Assembly: GCA_030141605.1 (NCBI GenBank) | Contig: JAQGDQ010001110.1 | Span: 1-62,166, forward strand | Direction of reading: 5' to 3' | DNA length: 62,166 bases | Origin: Tubiluchus corallicola | Taxonomy: Eukaryota > Priapulida > Priapulimorpha > Priapulimorphida > Tubiluchidae | Part shown: positions 11,401-23,049 of the stretch, in pieces | Numbering within the stretch: position 1 is the stretch's first letter | Layout: every line of letters begins with the position of its first letter | The notes under the pieces: model-generated | What the model saw: the letters and a program-made list of their open reading frames with translations, nothing else | Database searches by the model: none | What the model was told of the DNA's origin: nothing | Made by a program: the position numbers and the translations under genes

Positions 11401-14400
11401 TTGCCATTCTTGTGGTATATTAAAATTGATACTGTTAATTACAATCGATCAATCAACCTATCAGGCCCGCCAGCTCATTTAAGTAGTCTTTAGTTAGTCA
11501 ATCATTGGTCAGTCAGTCAATCGCTTAGTCAGTTGGTCAATCAGCCTTCACATTAAAATTTATCGATCAACTTACCTATAAAAAACACTAGGTTTGAAAT
11601 AAAAATTTCATACGACCGGCAATCTTTCCACTTTCTCAGTCGGTCAATCATTCACATCTAAACTAATCGATCATGTGTCAGTCAGACAGACAAATTTGCC
11701 TCTTCCGTTGCGGGGTGGCAATTTTAATTCTGTAATGTTTAAGGTCGAAAATGGGGGTTCGTCAAGGTGCGAATATGTCGCCTATTTTATTTAATGAATG
11801 CTCTCGAGACGTAAGCGCGCAGATCTTACATCAACAGGTCTTGGCTGCCAAATTGTTAATACATTAATCACTTGATTTTTGTTGACGATGGTTGTTTGTT
11901 AGCTTCGACTGCAACGACAGCTTTACAAACTGCGGATACGTATGTCCGCTGGGCTGACAAATGTTAAAAACGAAACTTCTAACTATTACTTACCCAGTAT
12001 GTGTCAGTTCAGTTTTGGGTCTTTTATTGTAGCTGGTAGCGTAATTCGTCCGTGCGAAACGGAGAAGTATCTTGGCTACATAATTTCCAGAGATAATAGA
12101 GACGATATTGATATTACAAGGCAACGTTGTATTTATTAAGTTAGAACAAACAGCATATTGAGAATATTTTCTCACGTACGAATAGCGTAAAAACTCGTTT
12201 TTTCATTCGTATCGCATCTGGAAACTATTCAATAATTCATGTGGTGACAGTACTAGAACAATTGCAGTACAAATTGTTCATAACGTTACGTATTATGATC
12301 TTATACATATGAAAATGGCTTACAGTTTGTTCGTGAGTGTTGATTAGTTCAAATGTTTAGTGTTTTAATGTTTAGTGTTTATGCTCAACGTAATAATGTT
12401 TAGTTGAAATTCATTAATTAAAACTTTATTCGAAAATGAAATCGCTTTCACTTTTGACATTAGAAGACAGTGGAGGAAAAAATCACATAGGAATTATACT
12501 CATTGGACATATTTTAGTCTTGAGCATTGCAGGATAATTTATCATTGTATATATAGTATGTAATGTTGTATATACAGTTGTCTTCTTGTGTTTATGTGTT
12601 TTTATAATTTATGTGTAACTATGGCCTTGATTCGAAATAAAGTGTTAAATAAAATCAGCCAGTCACTCAGTCAGTTCAGTCAAGCAGTGAGTGAGTCAGT
12701 CAGTCAAGCAGTGAGTTAGTTAGTCAGTCAGTCAAGCAGTGAGTGGATCAGTCAGCCCGTCAGTTAATCGCGCTATCTATCCAGTTACTAATAGGCTAAG
12801 AAATCGAAAGCAATTTGGTCAAATTAATTCAGGCAGCTTTAATGAAGCCTTCTTTATTTTTATTTTCCAGATTTGATACGACTATGCTTGGGATTATTTG
12901 GAGCTGGATTTTTCTTGTTCATAATGGCATTTTTTACTGGGTTGTCTGGCTGCTGGAAACGATCCTCTGGCTGTACCGTAAGCACGGGAATCTTGGTGTT
13001 ATTTGGAGGTAAATTTCTACTACTTCGAGGATAGCGAAGGCATTTTTGCATTGTGTTCTTCACTACACTGCTTCATCTTTATTTCTACATTTGCATGCGC
13101 TAAAATATTTGCGCCATCGTTGATCAATAATGCGTGTTCATTCCACGAAGTGTGTTTATTTTGTTGTGTCACAAGTGCAGCAGGATATGGGAAAGGGTGT
13201 CCTGTGTAAACTGTCATCCAGGGGGTATGAACGTATAGATAAAGTTACTACCCTATTAATCGTCGTTCCATTGTCAATTATACTATACTGAGTACTATGA
13301 AACCGGTTCTCTGTGACTAAATGACTCCTGTCTAACGTCTGATTTGTGTTCTATAAGCTCTAGGCCTTTTAACACAGTCCAATAGCACTAAAACTTAGCT
13401 GCCTAGCAGTAAAATTAAGTTCACAGACGAGTACTGGCACTGTCTCGCTTTGACGTTTTTTTAAGTCACCAGTGAGGTTATATTGCGTTCATTTACCACT
13501 CGTTATAAAATGTATTAACATTCCTAGCGGCAAGACACTAGTAATTTTCCACCAACAACATTTACCCCCTTTTCGAAGCAGACTTCCTGCGTTACCTATA
13601 CGTATCCTTTCATTGTTTTCAGTTCGTAACAAAGGACATATTGTCATTGAATCAAATCACTTATACTAGGTTCCGCCAGAACGTCGGGCTTAAATAATTG
13701 TGGAACAACTCAATCTGTGACATTTTCAGTTAAACTAAAAACATGAACAATTAAACGCCGAGGACAAAAAAAAACAAAAAAATGTAATTTAATCTAGTTA
13801 GAAAATCATTTCTTTGTATTACGCACAAATTTGCTTTAATAAAACACAACAGATATATACAGACTTCTTCTACAGGGGCTGTTTAAAAGCATAACACTCT
13901 AGGCTACTTTGCTTGGGATAGATAAAGGCATAACACTCTAGGTTACTTTACTTAGGATAGATAAGAAATTATTGTATAAATTATAGACATTACTAATTTT
14001 CTGTGTATTAATAGTTGACTGTCACGATACTAAAAAAATTTGCTAGTAATTCTAGTATTGTTCAGTAGTTTCTGGCCCTTGTGAAACATACAGGTATCTG
14101 AGTGCCGTTTTCATTAGTCTTTTGTTAGGTAATGCATTGAAACTTCTAGTCTGTTGTGAGATGGGCATAAACTTCAATGGGCCTTGGTCAGTACTATTGT
14201 ACTATATCTCAGCTCACTGCAATACAGATAAGCTTAACGTTTCATTTACCAGTGCAGATAGAAACCCTCTGTGAATATGATACAGGCAACAGGTTCGAAT
14301 TATCCAGTAGTATGGTACTATAGTTTTGGGCTTGCTGTGGCTCACCATGTGTTACTAGGTACTGGGATGATAGGATTTGTCAGTAGTGTGGTTCTGTTAC

Positions 14401-15720
14401 ATTTAGTCTAATATGACACAAGTAGTAGAGTCCACTGCTGTATAATGTGTCAGTAGTATGGATATGTTACATTCAGTCCAATGTGACACATGCTTGCAAC
14501 AAAGTTAACGTCATTGCCAATAGTATTGTTCTGTTGTTTCTGGCCCTTTTGACACGCCTCTATGAACTTATAGCATTTATCAGTAGAGTGGTTGTGTAGA
14601 TTCTAGTCCATTACAAAAACAGTCCTGGAAAAACCATCTTCAGTAATGCGGTAGTACCAAATGCTTTTAAAACTGATTTCCTTGGATGTGTTGACCATTT
14701 ACCTAAGGACCGTAGTGCTTTATTTGACCTGTGAGGTCATGTGATACGCTAGTTGAAAATATTTAATATATTTTTCGAATTTAATTTCTAGTACCTGTAC
14801 AGCGACAATAATCTGATGAATTTAATTTCAGGTCTGTTTGCAGCAGCAGGTATAGCAGTATTCCACGGGTATGAGTACATGGAAGCGTTCGAGTTGACCA
14901 CAGCAAACTTTGGATTCAAGCGAACGTGGAGCGAGGTAACCACTTGTAGTAATTTTTACCTGTGAATGTCCATTTATGGAACCAACTTGTGTAGTCTTGC
15001 TAACGTTGTTTTGAAATATAAATCAATTTATTTTGACTAAACAACATTTATAATCAATCCGTGTTTACAGTTCATCTGATTTTGATCAGGCTTCGTAGTG
15101 TGGTCATCTTGCCATGTAAATGCAAATAAAAATTTTAACCATGGTTCGGAGATGTGAGGAAGACGCTTTCATGAAGAGAAAAACGATTTTTTAATCTGAG
15201 GGCGCAGTCTTAATGTAAAAAATGTGTGAATGTCGTTTGTGCAGTTTCAATTAAGCTTTCTAATTTATTTAATTTTTGCAGTCTTATCATTTAATTGTTA
15301 ATGGCTAGTCAGTATCATCAGATCTCTGCAATGAACAATTTAAGTTTTATTGTTACGTTTTGTTTCAACTTACAGGAAGTTATTGAGAATACAAAGACAG
15401 AATACTGGTGGTCGTACATGATAGCGTGGATTGGTGTTGGTCTCGTCATCATCGCCGCTTTCTTCTTCTTCGCAGCACATCACGCCATGCAGACCAAGAA
15501 GCACGAGTACCAGAAGCAGAGCCGTTACTTAGTACCCGTCTACCCCATGGAGAAGAGCCTGCCAAGGGGAGGCATGCTACCTCCTCCCCCGGGTATGTAC
15601 TACGCAAAAGGACAGGGACAACCCATGTACGACAATAGACCGGGAACACTCCAGGTTTACCAGAATCAAGCGTTTACGGCTCCACAATATGGCGCTTATT
15701 ATTATCCTCCTCATAAATAA
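8367..15720 (+). CDS. Claudin/PMP22/stargazin-superfamily four-pass membrane protein (5' end missing)
   Basis: Four phase-compatible exons: 8367-8459, 12871-13008, 14832-14935, 15376-15720. The product segment of about 226 residues has an extracellular piece with NIT (N-glycosylation sequon) and one Cys. Then come a hydrophobic helix (LGLFGAGFFLFIMAF, TM2), a short loop GCWKRSSGCT, a second helix (STGILVLFGGLFAAAGIAVF, TM3), an extracellular loop with KRTWSE, a last helix (MIAWIGVGLVIIAAFFFF, TM4) and a cytoplasmic tail rich in Pro and Tyr (LPPPPGMYY, YYYPPHK). The spacing matches the PMP22/claudin fold. TM1 and the first-loop GLW..C..C signature are not in these exons and must lie upstream. 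Members act at cell junctions or as channel subunits; which applies here cannot be told. Confidence 0.85.
8818..9300. other. Intronic sequence with a possible diverged R7/R1 copy
   Basis: Shares short blocks with 5755-6130 (see R7). Contains TGACGTCACAAACGAACAC near 9089, reminiscent of CACAAACGAACACC in R1. Otherwise intron of the claudin-like gene. Confidence 0.3.
9301..10289. other. Intronic, nothing recognised
   Basis: Part of the 4.4-kb intron between claudin-like exons A and B. No exon-like frame or repeat recognised. Confidence 0.5.
10290..10480 (-). repeat. LINE-like 3' end with conserved stem-loop (copy ii)
   Basis: Minus-strand reading ends AAAGAGATAAATAAATTAAAATTG..., a LINE-type terminus. 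The hairpin at 10399-10444 pairs AAGGATAGC with GCTATCCTT around an inner GACT/AGTC. Closely related to copy i. Confidence 0.65.
10481..11440. other. Intronic, nothing recognised
   Basis: AT-rich intron sequence; short open frames on both strands look like chance. Confidence 0.45.
11440..11700. repeat. Degenerate (GTCA)n tract
   Basis: Repeated GTCAGTCAATC, TTAGTCAGTTGGTCAATC and related words, decayed. Lies just upstream of the LINE fragment. Confidence 0.5.
11735..12655 (+). pseudogene. Decayed non-LTR retrotransposon (LINE) reverse transcriptase and 3' end
   Basis: Broken frames read VRQGANMSPILFN (RT motif around RQG..SP.LF), FVDDGCLLASTATTALQTAD (the YADD box region, here FVDD), then EKYLGYIISRDNRDDIDITR and FFIRIASGNYS, the order expected in a LINE RT. 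Stops and frameshifts separate the blocks. The end carries CGAAATAAAGTGTTAAAT and is followed by a (CAGT)n tract. It sits in the claudin-like gene's intron on the same strand. Confidence 0.75.
12656..12765 (+). repeat. (CAGT)n tract at LINE 3' end
   Basis: CAGTCACTCAGTCAGTTCAG and similar words directly after the AATAAA-like terminus of the LINE fragment. Probably its former microsatellite tail. Confidence 0.7.
12871..13008 (+). CDS. Claudin-like exon B: TM2 and start of TM3
   Basis: Acceptor TATTTTCCAG, donor GTAAATTTC. Reads HLIRLCLGLFGAGFFLFIMA, FFTGLSGCWKRSSGC, TVSTGILVLFG. One membrane helix, a short basic cytoplasmic loop with two Cys, and the first half of the next helix. Phase 1 at both ends, matching neighbours. 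Confidence 0.9.
13009..14831. other. Claudin-like intron with diverged internal repeats
   Basis: Two 41-bp copies of GCATAACACTCTAGGYTACT at about 13889-13965. From about 14040 to 14650 there is a loose tandem series of TCAGTAGTRTGG, TCTGTTAC and TTTAGTCYAATRTGACAC words. No exon seen. Confidence 0.6.
14832..14935 (+). CDS. Claudin-like exon C: rest of TM3 and second extracellular loop
   Basis: Acceptor TTTAATTTCAG, donor GTAACC. Reads GLFAAAGIAVFHGYEYMEAF then ELTTANFGFKRTWSE. Ends in phase 0. In the family this loop is short and polar with aromatic residues, as here. Confidence 0.9.
15376..15720 (+). CDS. Claudin-like exon D: TM4 and cytoplasmic tail, with stop
   Basis: Acceptor CAACTTACAG. 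Reads EVIENTKTEYWWSYMIAWIG, VGLVIIAAFFFFAAHHAM, then a tail with basic residues (QTKKHEYQKQSRY) and Pro/Tyr/Gln-rich sequence ending YGAYYYPPHK and TAA at 15718. The YWWS before TM4 echoes the Y.WS motif of stargazin relatives. GC content and codon bias rise here compared with the flanks. A second open frame overlapping it in another phase is a shadow. Confidence 0.93.
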   Translation, partial: EVIENTKTEYWWSYMIAWIGVGLVIIAAFFFFAAHHAMQTKKHEYQKQSRYLVPVYPMEKSLPRGGMLPPPPGMYYAKGQGQPMYDNRPGTLQVYQNQAFTAPQYGAYYYPPHK

Positions 15721-16800
15721 TGGGAATGTTAGAGCAAATTTTCAATTAATATAAATTATGAGTTGCAGTACAACCGTCCTTTAAGTAGAAAATTATTAAG
15801 TTTTATATTGTAGTTTAGTAATGGCCCTGCGTGCAGCTTGGTTTTGTGTACTGTATGGTGTTGTGCTTTTTCTATTTTTATACGTGCATCAAGCTGGTGC
15901 TGTATTTGGCCTACTTGCTATGGTATTCAAATTTACAATTTTTACTGTAGCACATTTTGAACCGTGGATATTATAGCTGGCAAACGTAGTAAGCTATGAC
16001 TACTGCTTACTGAAAGCATATCTTCTTGACGTTCTATGCCAGTGTGAAGTAGTCGAGAACCAATACAGTATATAATGTAATTATAAAACGTGTGGCCTCT
16101 TCTGAAACATTGCAGCAGTCACTTGGTTTAAAAAAGTCGGAGAACCAGTCTACAAGATAATGGACCCGTAAGTGCTAATAACGTGCAAAAAGAGCCAATT
16201 GTGTCCTTAGCATTTCACACACTGACTGAATTTCATTACTGTAGATTATATTAATTTCTTGAACAAATAAGGACCCTTCAATAATTTGGCACGAATTTCG
16301 TAGGAATTCATGGGAAGAAATCATTTGGAGCTCTGAAACTATTATTATAAGTAGGCCTACATTGTCTAGTTTTATCAGTCTCCAAGATTTTTCCGTTATA
16401 AACTTGATCTGTATGAAGCAACCTACAGCACACATATAAATAAGACATTGTTCCAAACATATCACACAAAATTCGTGCATATAATTGCAAATAACAATTG
16501 TAGTTACGACGATTTTTTGGATAGTACATTTGACCCATATGTCAACTGTGAATTGGTTATTATTGGTGAATAAAATAGGTCAATAGTCTCGTTATCTGAC
16601 ACTTTACATTGAGATTAGGAATTTTTTATTGTGACAGTCAACGATGTATAGTTTTGAACAATTTTATAGCAATATATCATCACAGATGACAATAGATTTA
16701 GAATTTGACAAACCTGAGTGTCATTGACTTAGTAGCGTAACTTCAAAAACTCTAGATAATAAGAACGCTCACACATGCAGTATGGAACTACCTGCGTTAG
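15721..16800 (+). other. 3' flank or 3' UTR of the claudin-like gene
   Basis: No coding signal. Candidate poly(A) signals are far downstream (ATAAATAAAG near 17526, AAATAAAAATAAA near 18073), so the 3' UTR may extend past the foldback element at 16803-17361. The end cannot be fixed from sequence. Confidence 0.4.
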
Positions 16801-16802
16801 TA

Positions 16803-17361
16803 TAGGTTTTACACGTCAAATGTAGACACAGGAAAGTTCAAATGTGACTTAGGTAAGTCAAATGTAGACATAGGAATTTCGAATGTGTTTTGGTAACTCA
16901 AATGTGACTTAGGTAAGTCAAATGTAGACATAGGAATTTCGAATGTGTTTTGGTAACTCAAATGTGACTTAGGAAAGTCAAATGCAGATGCATTACTTTG
17001 AATAAATCGGTAATTAAGTTATTTAAGTGCAAATTAGAAAAAGATAAACCAAAAATAGTGCATCTATTAGTAAGCCTATAACATTGTAATTTTAACTTAG
17101 GAGCAATTATTAAATTGAAATTAAAGAAGATTAAATTTAACATCCTTAAACTTTACCAGCTATCCACATTTGAGATACCAATGTCACATTTGACTTGACA
17201 TGTGTCTACATTTGACTTACCAAAAGCGCTCAAGATTTGTTGAACACCATTGTTAACACATTTGAACTACCTAAGTCTACATTTGAGTTACCAAGACACA
17301 TTTGAATTACCTAAATGTACATTTGAGTTAACGCAGGTCTACATTTGACATGTAAAACCTA
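16803..17361. mobile_element. Foldback MITE, copy 1, with TA target duplication
   Basis: Termini TAGGTTTTACACGTCAAATG and CATTTGACATGTAAAACCTA are inverted repeats and are flanked by TA on both sides. Long arms consist of repeated GTCAAATGTAGAC, TAACTCAAATGTG and CGAATGTGTTTTGG words and their complements; a 60-bp subunit is tandemly duplicated in the left arm. The loop (about 16990-17170) is AT-rich. No transposase frame. TA flanks fit Tc1/mariner-type insertion. Confidence 0.85.
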
Positions 17362-17363
17362 TA

Positions 17364-18180
17364 GAATATTGGGCACAATCTGGTCATCAAAATGAATTTC
17401 ATTGTAGGCTCTGGTTGTAATTGGACTGATTTTACTAAAATGGACGCAATGCTTAAGTAGCAAGAAGTTATCAAGCAATATTTCTAATTAGTACAAACAC
17501 AAATAAACCCATCGTAAACTGTTATAAATAAAGTGGCCAGACGATGTCAGTATTTTACTATATTTTCTTTCCTAAAAGCAGTCATTACACTAATGAATTT
17601 TGATCTATGCTTTCGTTCTTTATATGTGCAATTTATTATTATTTGTACATAAGTATACTGTTTCTTTCTCAAATTTTTCAGCATACATTCATTTGTACAA
17701 ATGTTTTACATGATTGTAAATAGTTCTATTGTTAAAATATGGCGCATAATGTTGAGCATCTACGTTCGTCACTATAGCGTATCGGCATGTAAATATTTTT
17801 TTATCTGCTAACATTTTTAACTTATGTAATTACTGTGGTGATAGCTGATATTTTGTCATGCAGGAATTGTAAATTTTTGTATAGGCCTCTCTATGTGACC
17901 GTCGTAGGTTATTGTTGTTCATAACATATTCTATAGGCGCTATTGTTAGCAGTGCGTATAATCATTGTTATTGTCATCACTCTTTCATGATAAGAATACA
18001 ACAAATCATTTTTTGCATTATACAATAATTGCTTGTACAGTGACTTGTTATTTGGTCTCTTCTTAGGTTACGGTAAATAAAAATAAAATTTTATATTATT
18101 TTTATATCAGTTGAGTTTTTCTCTTATTCTCAGCACGTCTGTGTTTTCACGAGTATCAGAAAGCCTTATTTTAACACACC
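17364..18180. other. Downstream flank of claudin-like gene
   Basis: AT-rich; contains AATAAAG near 17529 and AAATAAAAATAAAATTTT near 18073, either of which could be a poly(A) signal. No gene signal. Confidence 0.45.
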
Positions 18181-18246
18181 TAAGAGTTACACCACAAGTT
18201 ACACTACAATACAAGTAAATATTCTGCCACCTTTTTAAGAAACTCC

Positions 18247-18773
18247 ATGAAAATCCCGATACTAGAAGCCCACAGAGATTATCAAACTCTCCTGTTTCTC
18301 TATAAATATATCAACAATATTAATTCTCCTTTCAAAAACAATAAGCTCCCACTTCTTAAAAACCCCAGTACGAATAACAGAACACTAAATTTAAGAAACA
18401 TTAGAACGAACAACCCATATGGAAACAATTCCATTACTAAACAAGCTATACAACTTTGGAATTCATTACCGACATCACTAAAACACAGCAGCTCTTTATC
18501 AATATTCAAGTCTAAATTAAAAAAAAACATTTAATGACTCGTTTTGAATATCCGACATACGAACACGATGATACTTACCCAAATCATAATTTCATTTTTC
18601 TTAGACCTTACTAAACTAGTTTATATTTTATTTTTGAATTTCTAGTTGCACTTATAGTTTAGCTTGCACCAGACGCATTTGCCCAGAACAGTGTATGTTT
18701 TTATATGAACTAACACTGATTGTCTGTCTTTTATTATGATGGTCAATGTTTTCAAAATGGCAAATAAAGATTT

Positions 18774-18774
<1 letters not shown>
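18247..18774 (+). pseudogene. LINE 3' end: C-terminal ORF2 fragment and 3' UTR
   Basis: Open frame of 95 codons (18247-18534) with LKNPSTNNRTLNLRNIRTNN and QAIQLWNSLPTSLKHSSSLS, then IFKSKLKKN. The LWNSLP..L...S.L..FK..L+ ending is typical of reverse-transcriptase C-termini in several LINE clades. The 3' UTR ends TGGCAAATAAAGATTTT directly followed by (ACT)n. Confidence 0.85.

Positions 18775-18871
<97 letters not shown>
18774..18871 (+). repeat. (ACT)n microsatellite forming the LINE tail
   Basis: About 32 perfect ACT units right after AAATAAAGATTTT. Encodes only poly-Thr in a chance frame. Confidence 0.97.
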
Positions 18872-19081
18872 TACCCTACGAATCGTTCATTAGTGATCTA
18901 AATTACAGACAGAAAAAATTAAGCTTTGTTACAAGCATTTTGTTACTCGAGGATAGAGTATCACAAAAAGAAAATTCAACGTTGAAAATGAGCACAATTA
19001 TATTTACAACTACGATACCCAAAATGGAATCTCTGTTGTTCCTAGTAATACAAATACCAACACCCAAAACATAACTGTAGC

Positions 19082-19430
19082 GTATTCACTGTGTTGTACT
19101 AAAACTAGGCAAGTTTTAAGATAAAAATTCAAATTTGCCGCTGTGCCACGTATGAGCTGTCGAACGTGTGCAGTTCGTCACAAACTAACACATCTGAACT
19201 GAGAGGTAAAGTACCTGTTTATGTGTAATGTGCATCCGAAATTCAGACGCTAGTGTCGGTCTAACTAGAGATCGGGGAAATACATGTAACAGCGAAAACG
19301 GGTGGCGCGAACGTGAAATTGTGTTTGTGTGGTAATACATGTAATTCTTTTACGTAAGTCATTTTTGAAACAATAGTATGTTCCCTTTCAATCTTTTAAA
19401 GAGTAGATTGGTTTGACCTACAGTTTAACT
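19082..19430. repeat. R1 dispersed repeat, copy 2
   Basis: Begins TGTGTTGTACTAAAACTAGG and ends near TATGTTCCCTTTCAATC. Its frame is interrupted relative to copy 1. Confidence 0.8.
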
Positions 19431-19449
19431 TTGGGTCCGGTTTTGCTTT

Positions 19450-19989
19450 TACCACTGGCGAACTGTACTGCTGGCGGTTTGTACCACTGGTGAACTGTAC
19501 TACTGGCGGTTTGTACCACTGGTGAACTGTACTACTGGCCGTTTGTACCACTGGTGAACTGTACTACTGGCCGTTTGTACCACTGGCGAACTGTACTACT
19601 GGCGGTTTGTACCACTGGTGAACTGTACTACTGGCCGTTTGTACCACTGGTGAACTGTACTACTGGCGGTTTGTACCACTGGCGAACTGTACTGCTGGCG
19701 GTTTGTACCACTGGCGAACTGTACTGATGGCGGTTTGTACCACTGGTGAACTGTACTACTGGCGGTTTGTACCACTGGCGAACTGTACTGATGGCGGTTT
19801 GTACCACTGGTGAACTGTACCACTGGTGAACTGTACTACTGGCGGTTTGTACCACTGGCGAACTGTACTGCTGGCGGTTTGTACCACTGGCGAACTGTAC
19901 TGCTGGCGGTTTGTACCACTGGCGAACTGTACTACTGGCGGTTTGTACCACTGGTGAACTGTACTACTGGCGGTTACTACTGTACTACT
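19450..19989. repeat. 32-bp minisatellite made of two diverged 16-bp halves
   Basis: About 17 units alternating GAACTGTACTACTGGC and GGTTTGTACCACTGGT. Near 19810-19830 one half is repeated twice, a phase slip. All frames are open over long runs, giving spurious proteins on both strands. Confidence 0.95.
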
Positions 19990-20760
19990 AACCAAAATTT
20001 ACTGAGTTTGGTTTCTTAAAAAGGCTTCACCAATGCCAATTAACGCCTCCTATTAATGAAAAATCAAGTGACGGCCGAGTGATTAATGGCACTAATAAAT
20101 CCACTTGTTTCTTAACTGAGCTGACATCAAGCAGACAACTATTGGCTGATCCAATTACTTTCAGCGCTCCCGTTGCCACATCTAAACTCTGGCAATTTAG
20201 ATGACTTACTTGGTATATTTAAATTAAAATTTGATTTATTTAAGTTAACACAATTAACAGATGATTTTTAGATTTAACAATAGATGAGCTATTATCTACA
20301 TAATGTGTGTTTGTCAACTTATACGTTACTAAAGTAAACGACATTAGATTATGTAAATTTGGGCAGACCAAGAAGGAAGCAGCTTATAGAGACCAACCAG
20401 ACAGTAATGTGGTAGTTACTAAGAACATAATATAATTATGGCAATGTGCGACTACATTTTGTAAACATTCAAAGTTTTATGGTTTGTACATTAATAGTAA
20501 GTTAGTACAACAAATGGAGAACAAGTGTAATGGTTATTTCTCCTGTTCCAAGGTGTACAGCACACTGGTATTTGACCTCAATAATATGTAAATTGTTACT
20601 GATATTGTGTTATTTTATTATTGTGTGCTATAATTTTATTTTTGTACTGTTGTACTGGATGTGAAAAACAAAAATAAATTACATTACAATTGCACAAACC
20701 CACGATTAATTAAAATTTTATACCAAACCTGAAAGACAGTGTATGTGAAAAATTTATTGT
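19990..20760. other. No gene; possible LINE 3' end near 20690
   Basis: Ends GTACTGGATGTGAAAAAC, AAAAATAAATTACATT, which looks like a retroposon terminus. Nothing else recognised. Confidence 0.35.
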
Positions 20761-20762
20761 GC

Positions 20763-20836
20763 AAACTGGATTTGAACCACAGGCCTTCTGCTTACATTAC
20801 TAACGCTTTAACCGCTAGGCAACCGCATCTCCTAGT
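20763..20836 (-). repeat. tRNA-derived sequence (SINE head or tRNA pseudogene)
   Basis: Minus strand: A-box-like TAGCGGTTAAAGC and a perfect B box GGTTCAAATCC about 30 nt apart. They are set in GCGGTTGCC...GTTTGCACAA. The anticodon stem does not pair well, so a working tRNA is unlikely. Confidence 0.6.
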
Positions 20837-20839
20837 ACA

Positions 20840-22340
20840 AAATTCATGCTTGGGCAATGAAATTCGGCATTTACAGTATTATTTAGAATTTTATCGCTTA
20901 CACTAGGGCAATTCTAACAAATTTATTAATTTTTTTCTTGGTTACACTGAATGACACTTTTATATCGTAACTATGTGTTTAGCAGTGATTTGTAGTGCGA
21001 AAATGACATTGCATTCTCCGCTTGATGCAGAGTATCAACGGTTACTTCTTCTACAAAGTATGAAATCTTAACTAACTAATCTTAATTAATCTTAGCTTGA
21101 AATCTACAAACTATGGCCTTAAAGAATGAACTATATCTAAATCTAAATATATATGAGTATGTTGATGTCATGTATTGATAATACTGTGTATGAATACCAT
21201 AGCAGTGCGGATGGTTAGTTGTTGTTCGGTTTATGGCCGCGAGGCATAATAGATTAAACTCTTATTAGATAAACGAAGCCCATTTTGTGTTTAAAATAAT
21301 AAAGAATTACAAATATAACAGTTATGTACAATCATTTCATTACTCAAGGATAAAAATATCACAAAAACAAATAATTTAACTTTGAAAATGAGCGTATATT
21401 TACAAATATGATACAAAATGTGATCTCTGTTGTTTCTAGTAATACAAATACCAACAAACCAAAACGTAACATAACAGTAGTAGTAAAGAAGGCGTATGGA
21501 AATATGTAAGCAACAATTATTTAAAACCTATATAAGTTTTTAGTATGGCACAATATCAAAAGAGCATCCTGAATTTTCAAAAACATCTTCCTTCATCCTT
21601 CATTGTTTATCCTTATTCAGAACATTAAATAAGTAAGAAGCAGTTAAGTAAAATTATTGCATTATTCTCTCGATGAATACATTTATCTACAAAATTTAAT
21701 ATTTAAGCTTCAATATAATAATAAAAATAATTAAACTTTACTTTGTAATTCATAAATAATCACGGGTCAAAACACCTGGGTAAAAAAGATTACAATAATT
21801 ATTATTATCGTCACTATTACAATGTCATAGTTAAAAAATGCCAAATGAAACATTATCGCTGTGCCAAATCTTTCATTACAATTACATATTATCTGCGAAC
21901 TACAAAAGTGATAAAAAAGTACTACAAAATTTATGTAATAAGTCTCACAAAACAAAATGCACTTGCCATTAAATTAAGTGTCGATAGTAGCTTAAGAATC
22001 TCTATGACGTAAACAATTATATACAAAGTTAGAAAACTAAAAAAATCTACAAATATTAGCTATAAAAAATAATAATCTTACAATTCGTTGCCTATAAATT
22101 AACACCGTAACATTTTAACACTCTCTGTAACATTGGTAAGACTTATGAAGAAGGAAGTTTCCCAGATATCAGCAACTGGTTGATCTTTGCTCCTAGAAAA
22201 AATTTTAAAAAGTCGTTAGAAATAATCAGGATGGGAAACATTTCAATTTCTCACAGAAGAAGAAGAGCAAAGTTACTGGCAGGAATAAACAAACCATTAA
22301 AATGCATACATGGAGAGATTATAATGACAGAAATTCTAAA
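20840..22340. other. No recognisable feature
   Basis: AT-rich. An open stretch at 22108-22368 lacks homology I can recognise and runs into R2. Confidence 0.45.
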
Positions 22341-22344
22341 GCTT

Positions 22345-22999
22345 AAAGCACAAGAAAACCCTTCATAAACATAAAGCTTGAAAAATTCGTTTTGAAATTT
22401 TATATCGCTTACATACTCCCTTTTTGCATGCAGGACTTCAATCGGCAGTCACGCTGTATAAAACATGTAAATTTAAACTCCTGCGATGACCGTTAGACGC
22501 AGCCATTTTCACGACAGGTCATTTGAAACAAGTTTAGATAACATTTTGTAAAGTTTGAAAAAATAATCAGAGCATTCGTAGAGCTCAAGTCACTAACTAA
22601 ATACAATTTAAAATAACTGCATCTTGTCAATAAGATTAAAAATACATTTTTTGGTTAGTAAGTGGTGCATCCTGGAGGGTGAGTCAGCGACATTTTACCA
22701 ATTGGTGAAAACATTTTAAATAATTAATAATTTTCTTTTGTAGTTACATAAGTCTTTCTAAGCAAAAATCTAAGTAATATAGATTCGCACGGAAAGTCTT
22801 TTGAGATATAATTTAACATTGCTTTTTCTTCCCTTGATTTACGTTTAGTACATGACGTCATGTAATGGCGACTTCGGAACAGTATTGCGGGAGATTTAAA
22901 ATGAAAACAAACTAAAATTCCTTTCAACGCGAGTAAGATATACGCTTAAAATTGCTATAAAGTAGTATAATTTTTTAAGGCGATTTTTCTGAAACCTAC
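22345..22999 (+). repeat. R2 dispersed repeat, near-complete copy
   Basis: About 650 bp, closely matching 59485-60135 over its whole length (AGCACAAGAAAACCCTTCAT start, TACCCCTTTTCTTGTC end). Contains the palindrome CATGACGTCATG at 22851-22862. No coding capacity. Confidence 0.9.
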
Positions 23000-23049
23000 T
23001 TCGAGTACCCCTTTTCTTGTCTTTATCAATAACGAAATGAGAGTTAACA

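Noticed and set aside
18736-19074. Poly-Thr frame of 112 codons
   Set aside because: Translation of the (ACT)n LINE tail.
22108-22368. 86-codon open stretch containing NWLIFAPRKNFKKS
   Set aside because: No homology recognised, no good splice context, and it runs into the R2 repeat.
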